A stretch of 64,000 nucleotides of DNA from Tubiluchus corallicola (taxonomy: Eukaryota > Priapulida > Priapulimorpha > Priapulimorphida > Tubiluchidae). The notes beneath the pieces are model-generated. The model did not search any database and was not told the DNA's origin. It was given only the letters and a program-made list of their open reading frames with translations. Where the stretch lies: contig JAQGDQ010000026.1 in NCBI GenBank assembly GCA_030141605.1, positions 186,001 to 250,000 of the forward strand. The letters run 5' to 3'. Positions 1 through 11,273 of this stretch are shown here, piece after piece; the stretch's first letter is position 1, and the number at the start of each line of letters is the position of its first letter. The translations under genes and the position numbers were made by a program.

Positions 1-291
1 TTAGACATGTACCCATTATGCCATCTGAACCTTGGGTAGATTCCTTTTCTTTTTACCAATGCCATGCTTGGAGTGCAGGGGTATGAAGTTTTATCCAAAC
101 TGAATCGTTAACCCTGTTGTTTTAAGTCATATTCTAATAATATACCTTTTTATATTTTTTGTATTTATACAACTCATACAAGCAGTTAACTGTGCACTGG
201 CTAAAGGGAAACAGAGATAGAAAGCAGTAACTGCAAGTTCGGCTTTAAAATTACAGTTTTCTATTTCTATAAAATAAGATACCTTGGAATA

Positions 292-1527
292 CAGTCTAGC
301 CTCGTTATCTCGCCACTATCTGTCTAGGGCAAATTTTTGGCGAGAGCCGAGTATGGGAATATAGTCGAGATAACGGGAATATAAAGAAGTTAGTCTATAT
401 GTATATACATAATAGTTGATTAACATAGTGTTCCTTTATGTACATATAAAATATATTTCGCATTATGATACCAATCATCATTAAATCAGAAATGAAAAAA
501 ATGTCATAAAAATAATCTTAGAATGTTACTTTTTTATTTAAAAAACCTTTTTTGAGTATACACTTAAATGCAATAAACTTTTAGAAAGATTTTTTGCAAA
601 AGATTTAGAAATGTTCACAAATGAGTTACTGACGACTGAAATAATTCAGATGAGACGACTGTTTCATTGATGATACAGGCAAGCAGTCATAATGACGTTC
701 ACTCAGCTCAAAATTTTTTATTACACGTGCTGCCTGTTCTCTGCCCCTATCAAGAACGTCTGAATCTACACCAGCACTTTCACCGCAGATGTTCTTGCTT
801 CCAATTCCACACCTCAACTTGAAACGTTGCAGCCATCCGTTAGAGTACAGGAAGTCGGTTATGCCCAGTTCATTTCCAAAGTGCTTGGCCTTTTCGCGCA
901 AAACAGCATCAGTGATGACCACATTTTGTGATCGTGCATTCGTGAACCATAGCTGAAGTGCCATGTCCAGATTGGAATGCTGTCCACGTCGCAATTTCGT
1001 TGAGCCTCTGTGACCATGATTTTGCATCCATTTTTCTTTACTCGCTATTATATCTCCTACACTTCTCCGGCTAACAGTGTCACCAAATTTCGCACTAAAT
1101 ACAATAGCAATTTCCTGCTGTGTCTTTGAAGAATTATTCGTATGACAAATACAAATTTCCTTTTTTTGTTCAGGATTAAGACAAAACAGTTTTCGCTTCA
1201 GAGACATCATGTAAAGTTGCTCACACTTTGAGGAAAAGTGCTTTAGTTTCTCTGCGCATTAACCAACCACAGCACTCCTAATGTAATCCTACAAGCAGCA
1301 TTCTCTACATACAGCGGTTATATTGATCGACACGCGGTATATGTATTGATCGATTCACCTCTGAGTTTGTCTGTTTGGTGACATAACGAATATAGTTTAC
1401 ATAAGCACCATCCTAGCATGACGTGGCGAGGGTGGGACACCTAACGAGGTAAATATCAAAGCAGGATATCCGTCCTGGTACTTTCTATGGCGAGAGATGA
1501 GTTTGGCGGCATAACGAGGCTAGACTG
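292..1527 (-). mobile_element. pogo/Tigger-like DNA transposon, internally deleted (family A)
   Basis: Terminal inverted repeats are seen directly: the left end reads CAGTCTAGCCTCGTTAT and the right end is its reverse complement. The match continues through an imperfect CGCCA-containing stretch to about 24 bp. TA dinucleotides flank both ends (290-291 and 1528-1529), as expected for the pogo/Tigger branch of Tc1/mariner. The element is 1.24 kb and carries one truncated minus-strand transposase reading frame. Autonomous Tigger elements usually exceed 2 kb, so this is probably a deletion derivative without its own catalytic domain. Confidence 0.85.
626..1210 (-). pseudogene. Truncated Tigger/CENP-B-like transposase, DNA-binding half only
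   Basis: An uninterrupted 194-residue frame starts at an ATG at 1210. Residues 1-60 resemble the first CENP-B/psq-type helix-turn-helix (MSLKRKLF near the start, KTQQEIAIVFSAKFG, then a KEKW tail). Residues 80-150 resemble the second HTH_Tnp_Tc5-type domain (ALQLWFTNARSQN, then FLYSNGWLQRFKLRCGI). The DDE catalytic domain that should follow is absent and the frame ends within the inverted-repeat element. The open frame may simply be young, or it may be a retained DNA-binding-only protein. Domain identity is from pattern recognition. Confidence 0.75.
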
Positions 1528-2330
1528 TACATTAATTGGAGAAGGAGAGCAGTAAGTGTTAATTCTGTTTCTATGCCAACCCTGGGACAGTTGTCATTTT
1601 TTAAGTTTGTAATGGGGTACAAATTTTAAACTTGTCATGGGAAATTACTTATTTCACAAAAACTGCTGTTTAAAATGAAATTTCTTTGCAATAGCAAAAA
1701 AGAGCGTCATATGTTTGGTAAGAATGCATCAAAATCTCAGTTTTGATAAAACCGTACTTCAGTTGCACAGCAGAATAGTTAAAATAGTTATGATTATAAT
1801 GAACCGAAAAAGGAAATAAAAGCATTACTCGTTGGCTACTGCTTTAAATTGTTTACTTACACAGTTTTCACACTGGAGTAAACTATCATCAGATCTAACA
1901 AATTTTATGTCAACTAGTGACTAATAATTATTGTTATTCTTGAGTGCTGTCTTGTAATCTAGCTAGCTACAACATTATGTATATTTACATATAATGTAGC
2001 TAGATTAGTTACGCCTACTACTAAAAAAACATGTTGTTGGTGGCGAAGAATTTCAATAATGCTTTAAATAATACCAAGACCATGATGGTAAAGTTTCAGC
2101 ATTTTATTGCTCAGTGCACAGGTATATGCAGTCATACAGTAACTAAATTGAAAGACTTAAGATTTTTCAGCAGAGGTCTTCAGTGTTTACTTCTGTAATT
2201 ATATCAAAATATTGCACTTAAATAACTAAATTTCAGGTTGAGCATTGCTAAAAACTAAATGAAAGGACAACTACTGATCAACATAAAGTTTTTACTGCCA
2301 TCAAAATCAACAGATTTGCATGAATGCATA
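1528..2330. other. AT-rich spacer without recognised gene
   Basis: No coding exon or recognised repeat was seen, apart from the short imperfect palindrome at 1955-2007. Confidence 0.5.
1955..2007. repeat. Short imperfect palindrome
   Basis: TAATCTAGCTA at the left end is mirrored by TAGCTAGATTA at the right end, with a partly paired ATTATGTATAT/ACATATAAT centre. It could form a small hairpin. No function can be assigned. Confidence 0.5.
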
Positions 2331-2446
2331 TACTACTACTCCTGCTTCTGCTGCTGCTATTACTACTACTGCTACTACCACTACTACTTCTATTACTACT
2401 ACTAACTACTAGTAAATAGTAGTAGTAATTCTATTATTACTAGTAC
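2331..2446. repeat. (TAC/TAG)n trinucleotide microsatellite
   Basis: Imperfect TAC and CTG/CTA triplets run from 2331 and turn into TAG triplets near 2415, so the end is complementary to the beginning and could fold back. Confidence 0.8.
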
Positions 2447-2454
2447 ATGCTGGG

Positions 2455-2640
2455 TGACATACTTAAGTGCTCTGAACCAGCGTTGTGTGATGTGGGTGTA
2501 AAAAGCGAACCGTCGCGATTCAGTAATCGAAACAGTCGTAGCAAAAGACCTGTGAAACTCCGAAACGCTTTTTGGCTTTTGCGACCTAAATTTTGCGGTT
2601 CCACATTTGACGATGGCGGAAGCGATTTATCGGAATTTTG
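2455..2640. promoter_or_regulatory. CpG-enriched segment, candidate promoter/5' region of the downstream gene
   Basis: Within an AT-rich, CpG-poor neighbourhood this segment holds roughly a dozen CpGs and an ATGGCGGAAG motif, common around housekeeping start sites (ETS/YY1-like). It lies 1.2 kb upstream of the first coding exon of the GPATCH2L-like gene and may hold its transcription start or an untranslated first exon. Both strands have open frames here, but neither resembles a known protein. Confidence 0.3.
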
Positions 2641-2904
2641 ATATTTTCTAATAATTGGTTGATATTTACTGAATAAACAATCTGTACTAAGTTTATTAGG
2701 AATTAGAATGTAGTGGTAGTTAAAGTTGTTTATTAAAAGTAAGTTTGATATCCTAATTGGCAATTCAATTTATTGCTCAAATACATAACTGTAAGTGTAA
2801 TGTACATTAGCAAAAGACAATACAGTGCATACATATCAGATGGTACATACATATAAAATTAATTCATAAAAGCTTTGTGCAAAAGGTTATTTTCAGTGTT
2901 AGTA

Positions 2905-3400
2905 CAGTGGCCGCCGCTTATTGTGGACACCTCGGGCCAGCAGTGTATGTCCATATTAAGCGGCTGTCCATATTAAGCGAAGTGACCCATGAAGACCCTT
3001 CCCCTTCATTAAAAAAGGCAAAAAACTGTCTGTATCAACTCGTCTCCTGTTTTATTGAAAAAAAGAAGTCAGACGAGTTTGTTTGGCTGGAAACTTTTCT
3101 CTCAACCTTGAACGGAAGGAAGTTATCACAGTTTCGAAGCTCTCAAGGCCACGGCAAACGGCGAACTGACTGATGCAATGACTCACACAGGCAGCAGAGC
3201 GGGAAGCTCTTTTCAATCACGCGCGCAGGCCGTGGTTGGCACGGCTGGTTCACCTGCCAAGAATGTTCGCTGTCCATATTAAGCGGCGGTTGTCCATATT
3301 AACCGGCGGATTTTATTAGGGGAAAATTCCGTCCCTCGCGAGTTGTCCACAATAACCGGCTGTCCACAATAACTGTGTCCATAATAAGCGGCGGCCACTG
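2905..3400. mobile_element. Non-autonomous pogo/Tigger-like MITE (family B)
   Basis: The left end CAGTGGCCGCCGCTTATT is matched by the reverse complement at the right end, with TA at 2903-2904 and 3401-3402. Inside each end the motif GTCCATATTAAGCGG (or GTCCACAATAACCGG) recurs as direct subterminal repeats. The element is 496 bp. Its internal open frame shows no transposase similarity and is treated as chance. Confidence 0.85.
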
Positions 3401-3804
3401 TAATAATAAGTGATATCTAAGGAAGTCTGTCGCTGTCACTTAGTGGTACAATATGCAAGCCGGAGTCCAGCACTCAGTGGCTGCAAGTTTTATTATAACC
3501 ATGCTGGAACCTTTCAGGAGTGTATTTCCATACCACCAGATCGATATAGCATCAGCCAAGTTCTAAATAAATTTTGAATTTCAGCACTCGAACACTTACC
3601 ACTCGTGTTTTACCTGGAAAGACCATTCGGCAAGTTTTTCAATATTAGTTGTGCTTCTGCTCTTATGTGAGAGTTTGAAGAAGGTCTTTGAGTATGTCAC
3701 TTATGGGAAGTCTCACCAATATTTAATAGTAGTGCCTAATGCCACCTACTGTTTTTGAGTAAGGTGTGTAATAAATGTAAAATAATTTTTTGTGTAGCAC
3801 CACT

Positions 3805-6800
3805 ATGGAGGAGATGGAGAGCTCGGACTTCGTTAGAGATTTCGAGAACCTTCATGTTTTGGCATCGTATGATTTCCGCAAAATGGACGATTTGGTCCAT
3901 GACTTAAGTCTTGCTTTAGAAGAATCATCGAAAACAAAAAACCGCCATGATAGTAAGTACAAATGCAAGAAACGCCGACAGAGGAAGAGAAAATCGGAGT
4001 CGGTACTGGTGACGTCATGGAATGTAGCTAATCTAAGCGAAACTTCAGAGAGCAGTCTTGATTGTGTATTAAAAGATTATGTAGAAAAACTTACAGACTC
4101 CAGTGACAGTAACATAGAAGGAGTGATTATACCAGGAAGAACTAAATCCCTCTCTTTAGTTGAATCAGATTCTTTTACAGACACTTTTACTCCTAAAATG
4201 CACCATCGGCGGCGGCGGAAATGCAAACGAATGGCCATGGATGTTCAGCTAAGTTTGTCGCCGAGTATTGTGGAGCATAATTTTCTCAGACCAAAACATA
4301 GAAGGCGCCGACGGAAAGTAAAAGCAAAATTGTCTGATAGTGAGAGCAAAAATTCTGTAAAATTCCTTGCACACACAGCACCTGGAAAACGCAAGAGAAG
4401 TTTTTGCGAAAAGAGACGAGTCCATCCGTTTGATGATTCTGAAGGTCATGTTGTTAGCATGATTCAGAATGACGCCAAAATGGAACTAAACGCAGAGGAT
4501 TGTAATCACAGTGATAGGTATTAACAGTAAACAAAAAATTAAAACAACAAGTTTTAGTATTAGTTCTGCAAATTTTGACTTATACTATGTATTTGTATAC
4601 CTATACGTATTCACATGTTGTATACAAAAGAGTTTGTTATTTTGCACATAAGTAAAATACTGTGAAAAATAAAATTTAGTGCGTGTTGGAGATGTTTGCC
4701 AATTTTACGAGGACTCCCTGACACATGTTCCCAGCTGCATAAATTACACTAGTAATACTATCAACCTTTAACTTTGCATAATTCGCTTGGAATGGTGTGT
4801 CCAAAAAAATTACGCAAACAAACCTTTGAAGCTCAATCACAAAAATTTAGCTGTCAGTTTTTTCTGGTCTTTAGTAGTAGTTAAGCTATCGTATGCCAAA
4901 AGTAATTTTTGGTTCATAAATGTTACTGGGATTTGTATGGCTAACTAATTAGCTCTATGGAGTTTCTGCTTTAAAGTATTAGCTTTAAATGGTGCATTAT
5001 TTTAACAAAATTTTGTGTTTTCAGTTATAGTACATGTAGCAGTAGTTTGAGTAGCAGTGAGAGCGATCTTGGTGTTTTCACACATGATGAAGGACGGGAA
5101 GGTTTGTTTTAAAGATTTAGGCCATTTTCTTACCAGTTTAGAATTTTTCATCTTCTCATTAAATTAAGAAACACATCTTTTAACTAAGTTGATTATTTTT
5201 GTTCAGGAAATTCCTGGTCTTACGTTTTTGAACCTGTCACCTTAGAACAAACAACCCTCAACAAAACTCTCACAAAGTAACATTGTAACAGGGATAAGTA
5301 AGTTATGCAATAGTGAATGAAATTTTGTTTACTCTTGCTAACATGGTACTACACAGCAACTACAGGCGTGGAAAGACCGTAGGCTTTAATAAGTAAATTT
5401 GTTGTCATTTGCAAATAGGGGACGATGAGCAGAGTGATTATTACCATGATTCTGGTTTGGCTTACGGAATACCCAGCGTTAAACAGACGTGGAATAAAGA
5501 ACAAGATGAAAACCAAGGAGTAGATGCAAATGTGCAAAAAATCTTAAATGGAGTCTTCCCGCATTTAGCAAAAACGTGTCAACAGAATTTTCGATGCAGG
5601 CTGAACAGATTAAGTGGCTTGGTAACTATTGTGATGTTTGCTAAAATAATTTTCCAGTGGGGCCTTTAATTTCATCAACTGATAGATGATTGAATCATAC
5701 TACTTCAAAAAAATTTAACAGTGCTTCATTGTTTTCCTGAGGTTGTCAACATGCAAAACAAAAAACTTGTTAATTTTTGAGCAATTATATATGTGCAAAG
5801 TGTTAAATCTGCTGTAAAAGCTGGCATCACTGAATAAATAGTTATCAAAGTGTTAAAATAATTACATAATCTGTTGACTGAAATCTTTGCTTGCTGCAGT
5901 CTTTGTAAAGTCTTTCATTGATTGATTCTACATGACCTTTAGAACACCCATTAATAAGTACTTGTGTTTTTTACTGTGCTATTTTGTTTAGTCTGGCAGA
6001 GAAATTAGAGCTGGTCGAAGAAGGTTACGTGAACGAGTAAGTTGAATTATCACATTTGTAATGGTGAATTGTTTAAGTAGTAGTCTTTTTTTACAGCTGC
6101 AAGTGCTAACACCTTAAGTTTATTGTTCTGACATAACAAAGTTTATTGAAACAGGCCCACGAGAGTGTCAAGTACTGAAGGGTTTTGGGAGACTGAGATG
6201 ACATCAATCAGAAATTATCGCATATTATAAGAACATAGTTGCACAAGATCGTTTGCACATTCATGTTTACTGAAACGGAACAAACAAATTTCACCAGTTC
6301 AAATATATCGTTGAACTTATCAGAAGATTGCTGTATTCGTTCTAAATTTTTATTTTGTTTTTTGAAAAAGGTTGCGTTTCATGAGAGCATAAACTTCCAT
6401 TTTTTTGTCATTTTTTCATTTTGCCTTCTAGATAGTATGGTGAGTAACACTGCAGAAACGTTTGGTAGTTTCATTTTAATGATTAAAGTTCACTACTCTA
6501 TATAGAGTTTAAAGTTTTTTTATTTTATTTTGCATTCCAGAACTCTGACCAATGCATTTTCAATTTTGCTAATTTTATCATTTTTTTATCTGTAGAGACT
6601 TCATGGTTTACCTGCCTGGGCAACTACCAATGAAAAGATTTGCCAGTATTTACTGGATTCTAGTCAAAGCGAGTAAGCATCAAGGAATGTTTCTTATCGA
6701 CTAGGCATATTAATCTGTACTACGGTAGACGCCGCTTAACAGACTCACTTTGGGACCGAAGAAGGGTTTTGACTCAGTTAACCGACTGAACCTATTAACC

Positions 6801-9800
6801 GATGGGTGTGGTATTACAAGTATAGAAGTATGAGTCATCACCTTACTGTGCACTGCAAAGGTTTTTAATAAATTGTAGAAGCGAAGTAGTGACTAAATTC
6901 CTTTGTGCAGTTAAAAATTAGAAAAAGTATTTTAAAATATTAATTTATATAAGTGAATTAGCAATAAATTAAAAAGTATACTTTTCGAAATCTCACAAGT
7001 CTGTTTATTTGTAAAAATTACAAAATTTCCTTCAAAGTCGGCTGTTTCATTTTCTCACAAAGAAGTTGGCCCACAAGGTTCTTGTAATTATAAGTGTCGA
7101 AAATCTGTTGTTGTGTGTGACTAAAACAGTTCTGAATGTCTGCTCACTTACATTGCCCTTATTTACTGTAAGATGTTTACTCTTGTAAGTCACGAGGAAT
7201 CCCGGCTCATTACTGTTGTACCTGCATCTTTGACTGTCAACTCATTAAGCCTGAAAGCATGATTTGCGACGAGAGCATCAAAAGAAACCGCTAGGCAAGC
7301 GACTAAATGTTTAGCTTCCAGAAATTCTTTGGGTGACAGTGGGCGAGCAGGTAGCAGATTCAAAGCAAAATTGCTACACGAGTATATTAGTGCATGATAA
7401 AGGTATCTGCATACATTATGCACAAAAGGGAAGTAAAGATGACATAAAAGTAGGAAGAGCTCTTTTAGCACATACAAAATATCTTATTTTAAGTAGGTGA
7501 AGGAAAAATATTGAGTCAATTATCGATAGTTTTTATGTAGATTTGAATAGAAGCGGTCCATTCCAGGCGTTTTTGAGTCAATTAAGCGATTGAGTCTATT
7601 AACCATGAGTCTATTAAGTGGTGCTTACTGTAATCGTAACAAGATATACTCTACTTAAGCATATAGAAAGTGAATGACCATAGTGTGTGCTAGTAATTAA
7701 AGTTAGTAATGCCGAGCCTGGTTTACATATGGATGAGGTTGCTTCTAGTCGGATTAGCTCATCTACTGCCTGACCATTTACCTCATTAAAGGGGGATGAA
7801 TGCTCAGCCGAACATGGCCTAATCACAACCTCCAGTTCAGGTACTCACGCTGGAGGATCATCTTTGGTAGTGAGCTGGATTCCAGTCCTGCCACTGCCAT
7901 TATCTTTAAAGAGATCTGCCATTAAGTGTTGGATCTGAACTTGCAGAACTTGTTAAACTGTATAGCAAGAAAATCAATCATTTCAATCCAATCTTGCATT
8001 CTCTTTTCACAGTGAATGAAGAGCTGGTATCCTCTGAGTTGTTTACTATGGCAATTTTATTGCTCTTGCTTTCTTTTTGTGTTTCATTTATTTCTATTTT
8101 TACTTTTCTATTTTAGTCTTTTCTATCTTTTGTTTTATTGATAAAAATTAGTGAAAAGTAATCACTGTTTTGGCTTGTGTGTGTATGATGAGTGCTTTTT
8201 TTATTTCAGACTACGTTTACATCTAAAAAAGAAACACGAGCAAAAAAATGTAAGTATGCGTGTCTTCTGTAACTCGTCAGTGGCCTATTGATAGGCCTGC
8301 CAGGCTTATAATATAGACAAACATCTTTATACTGCCCACTTTGGGGGACTTCAGAAAAAGTTGGCATTAAGTGAGCATGGTATTAATACGAGATGCATTA
8401 ATACATACATGTCTATGCAATTATAGATATTTCGTTTTGCTAAAAATGTGGCCGTTAATCGAGGTTGGTATTACAAAAGGGGGCATTATAACGATTTTTG
8501 GATGTAGTGTTAGTTATTTTTTGTCTTGGTGTTTTGTTAGAAGGTAAATTTATACAATTTTATTATTGTTTTTTATGCATTAAACGGTTTTTTATAAGCA
8601 TAAATAGAGTACTTTTGTCTTTTGCAGCCAATGTCTTGTGTCTCAGTGGCATCTTGTACTGTTGATGCTGAAACTGCGCCACGAAAAGCTGTTGCAAAAA
8701 AGTATGTTATGTTTGTTAGGTTATTGTAATTTGTCTCACTTTGAGTCTAGTTATTTGCATTTTGCTCAGTGCAAAAAATAAAGTTGTCCATGAAGTACCA
8801 AATCTAAATCTAATGACTACAGTGGCGGACTGGCCCACCGGATTGCCAGGAAATTTCCCGTTGGCCCCAAAGTGATGGACCATCACTTTAGAAATAACCG
8901 AAAATAAGTAAAAACTAAAAAAAGAAAAATATTGCATAGATTCTGAGAAGATTTAAGTAAGACTTCTTCAGTGCTATAATTTCTTTCGGTAGAAAATAGA
9001 TATCCTCAATATCTTGTTTGATGAAATTTTTTTCATTTTTATTGATTTTTTTAAATTTTGTTTTGGTTTATGAAATCTTAAGCACATTATGTTCCTTCAG
9101 TAATTCAGAATTTGAGGCATCGGCTAAAAAGCGCAAATTATTTTTATTACATCATGAAAAACAGGTGTGTATACACATTGCTCATTACAAATTATTCAAC
9201 CTAATAGCAACATAATGAAATTATATATTGCAAAAATGTGAATGGTCTCGTTTTTTTTATTTTGTATTTTGTTGCTGTTGTTAATGTACTGCGCACAGTA
9301 GGAATTTAGGACAATTACCACGTGGCTCATATACCAGTACAATGAAGAAAACGCCCGCTAAAACAATATCAGGTCAGAATACTTCATTTACAGCTGACTA
9401 GTCAGGTTCACATTGCACATTAGGTAAGTCATGTGGGAATTGCCTGCTTTGCTGTTTCCGTAAACTGTTTAAGTATTCTTTGCATGCATCTGCATACTTA
9501 AATTTGTTCTTAATTAGCTTACAAATATCTTTTGACCTTGTTTTTCACACAAGTCACTTGTGAACATGCATTCAGTAAGTTGAAAATTGTAAAAACTCGT
9601 TTACACTTTTTGCTGTCAAATGAGCTCTCTGAAATTTTTATGTTGATAAGCATCGAAAAACATTAATTTTACTTTCTGAAATTTCTGTGGATGATATTAT
9701 TCCCTTTCTTATGAAAAAATCATCACAGTTTTCTAGATTGCTTGCTGTCTAGGAGATTTGTGCTTTGTAAGTTAAATTTAATTTGATTATTGTAGTGATA

Positions 9801-11273
9801 TGTGCACACATTAAAAAATGCACACGTTCCAATTTTAAATATACTGTGAAAACAATTTCAAATTATGCTTTGTAAAATACTCAGATTGGTTGTTCTATGA
9901 TTGAGATTTTCATTTTTTTACAAGATAATGAAAATTTTCTAGTATTTGTGTTATGCGCACATTAACATAAATAAATACAACAATATTGAATAGATGTAAT
10001 GTTTTATTTGCTTTCCTTTGACTACGTTTTGGGATTAAGTGCATCCTTTTGACTGGACCTTTTTATAAGTTTTCTCCATAAATTTGACCCAGTCCGCCAC
10101 TGAACGACTGAAGTACCAAAGTAGTGTAAAACTGAAAGACAAGACTAATACTGTGTGAAGAAGGGATGATAATTCTACAGGTTAGTTTATTTAGCCTGTC
10201 ATACACTATACAGTGAAAACATCTCTTTTATAAACAGTGGAGCAAATTTAGTTTTAATTTTGTATGGTTAATTTTTTAAAACTTAAAATTTGCTGCTGGT
10301 CTTCTTTAATTGCTTTGTAGATAACAGAAACTATGTTAAATTTGTGCTAAAAATTACTAGATGTGTTTTCTTACAAAATATTTCTTGCCATGTAACTGTT
10401 ACTTACAATCGCAACCCATAACACTTATCAACTTGCCTAGTAATTTTGTAAGAGTTTGTAATTGAATTAATGTGATCGTAGACACTTCCTGAATCAGGCA
10501 GCTCATCCAGTCGCTCAGCTGGCAGATATGAAGCGGTTGAAGAGGACTCCACCTCCAAGTCCCGAGTCTTCGCAAATAGAAGGTATTGTTTTCACCATTT
10601 ACTTCTTTGGTGACAATAATATTGAATAATTATAGTGTTTACAAGTATTATGTAAACATGCGTTGTGATACCTTTTGTGACGATAGTTGTTTCATCAAAG
10701 TGCATCAGTATCATGATAATCAGTAAGCTAATTATGTTTTTGCTTATAAGTTTCTGAAATGGCTTGCAGCAAATGTGGACTAAAAATGCACCAGCATACA
10801 TTTAAATCAGAAAGTATTGAAATGGTTTGCATTCCTGGTGGCTCACAGTGCAAACAATGCCAGGTTATAAACAAAAATCAAAAATTTACTGAATCATTTT
10901 AGCACTTCATTGTGTATCGTGATATGTACCGTATTGTGAGATTACTATTGTGATTTGTTTCCTATCATAGCTTAGATGTATTTATAGACCCTTTGTCATG
11001 ATAAATTCTTAGTTTAGTGTAACGTTTAAAGCAGCTTGACCTGTGTTTTATTTAGTAATTAAACCTCAAATGTGTGTGTCTGTGTATTAATGTGTCACTA
11101 TGAACGCCATTAAGAATCGTTTTTTTGCAGTTCTTGTAGGTACAACAACTGTGGCAGCGCCACTGGCAGAACACGGTTTTACCAACAGATTGCCTGAAAG
11201 TTCAAATTCTTCGCAAGAATCCTTATGCCTGCATGCTAGCTTTCGACAGATGTTGAATTTTTCACATAAGTAA
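3805..11273 (+). CDS. GPATCH2L: GPATCH2/GPATCH2L-like nuclear protein, nine coding exons, no G-patch
   Basis: Exons: 3805-4517, 5025-5101, 5419-5621, 5992-6036, 6596-6672, 8210-8249, 8628-8701, 10482-10582 and 11131-11273. They sum to 1473 nt, every junction is GT-AG and all phases fit, giving 490 residues, close to vertebrate GPATCH2L. Family landmarks in order are MDDLVHDLSLALEESS near residue 30; basic clusters KKRRQRKRK and RRRRKCKRMAMD; an acidic/Ser block ending GVFTHDEGREGDDEQSDYY; FRCRLNRLSG followed by GRRRL; and ADMKRLKR near the C-terminus. The protein ends in SFRQMLNFSHK with no glycine-rich G-patch, so it resembles GPATCH2L rather than GPATCH2. The ATG at 3805 lies just after an AG acceptor-like site (3796-3797), implying an upstream untranslated exon. 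A nuclear role is inferred from basic motifs and family; the exact function is unknown. The introns carry a Tigger-like and a hAT element. Confidence 0.85.
6723..7630 (+). mobile_element. Non-autonomous pogo/Tigger-like element (family C), intronic copy
   Basis: It starts CGGTAGACGCCGCTTAACAG and ends with the reverse complement of CAGTAAGCACCACTTAATAG, with TA on both sides. GACTCA recurs in both subterminal regions. It lies between coding exons 5 and 6 of the GPATCH2L-like gene. A second copy of the family, in opposite orientation, is at 44193-45148. The internal minus-strand frame near 7190-7477 is not recognised as a transposase. Confidence 0.8.
8300..8520. repeat. Possible degraded Tigger-like fragment
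   Basis: Short recurrences of GGTATTAA, GGCATTAA and GGCATTATAACG surround CACTTTGGGGGACTT. They resemble the subterminal repeats of the intact elements here, but no terminal repeats or TA duplications are preserved. Confidence 0.25.
8820..10102 (+). mobile_element. hAT transposon relic in a GPATCH2L intron
   Basis: Fourteen-bp terminal inverted repeats (CAGTGGCGGACTGG and its complement) bound a 1.28-kb element. The eight-base flanks AATGACTA and AACGACTG match at six of eight positions, consistent with an aged hAT target-site duplication. A conserved hAT C-terminal dimerisation segment is still readable inside. It falls between exons 8628-8701 and 10482-10582, whose phases join correctly when the element is skipped. 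Confidence 0.85.
9553..9660 (+). pseudogene. hAT transposase C-terminal dimerisation fragment
   Basis: The frame from 9553 reads VTCEHAFSKLKIVKTRLHF and continues to MLISIEK. This matches the hAT dimerisation pattern (CERxFSKLKxIKTxLR ... LxxLxLxSIE). Upstream, SAKKRKLFLLHHEKQ near 9116-9163 probably comes from the same transposase's N-terminal region. No continuous frame links them, so this is a remnant. Confidence 0.7.

Noticed and set aside
2877-3173. 98-residue plus-strand frame
   Set aside because: It runs through the terminal repeat of the 496-bp MITE and resembles no protein.
9104-9373. Apparent extra GPATCH2L exons (SAKKRKLFLLHHEKQ; NLGQLPRGSYTSTMKK)
   Set aside because: They lie inside the hAT element, and the flanking exons 8628-8701 and 10482-10582 join in correct phase without them.
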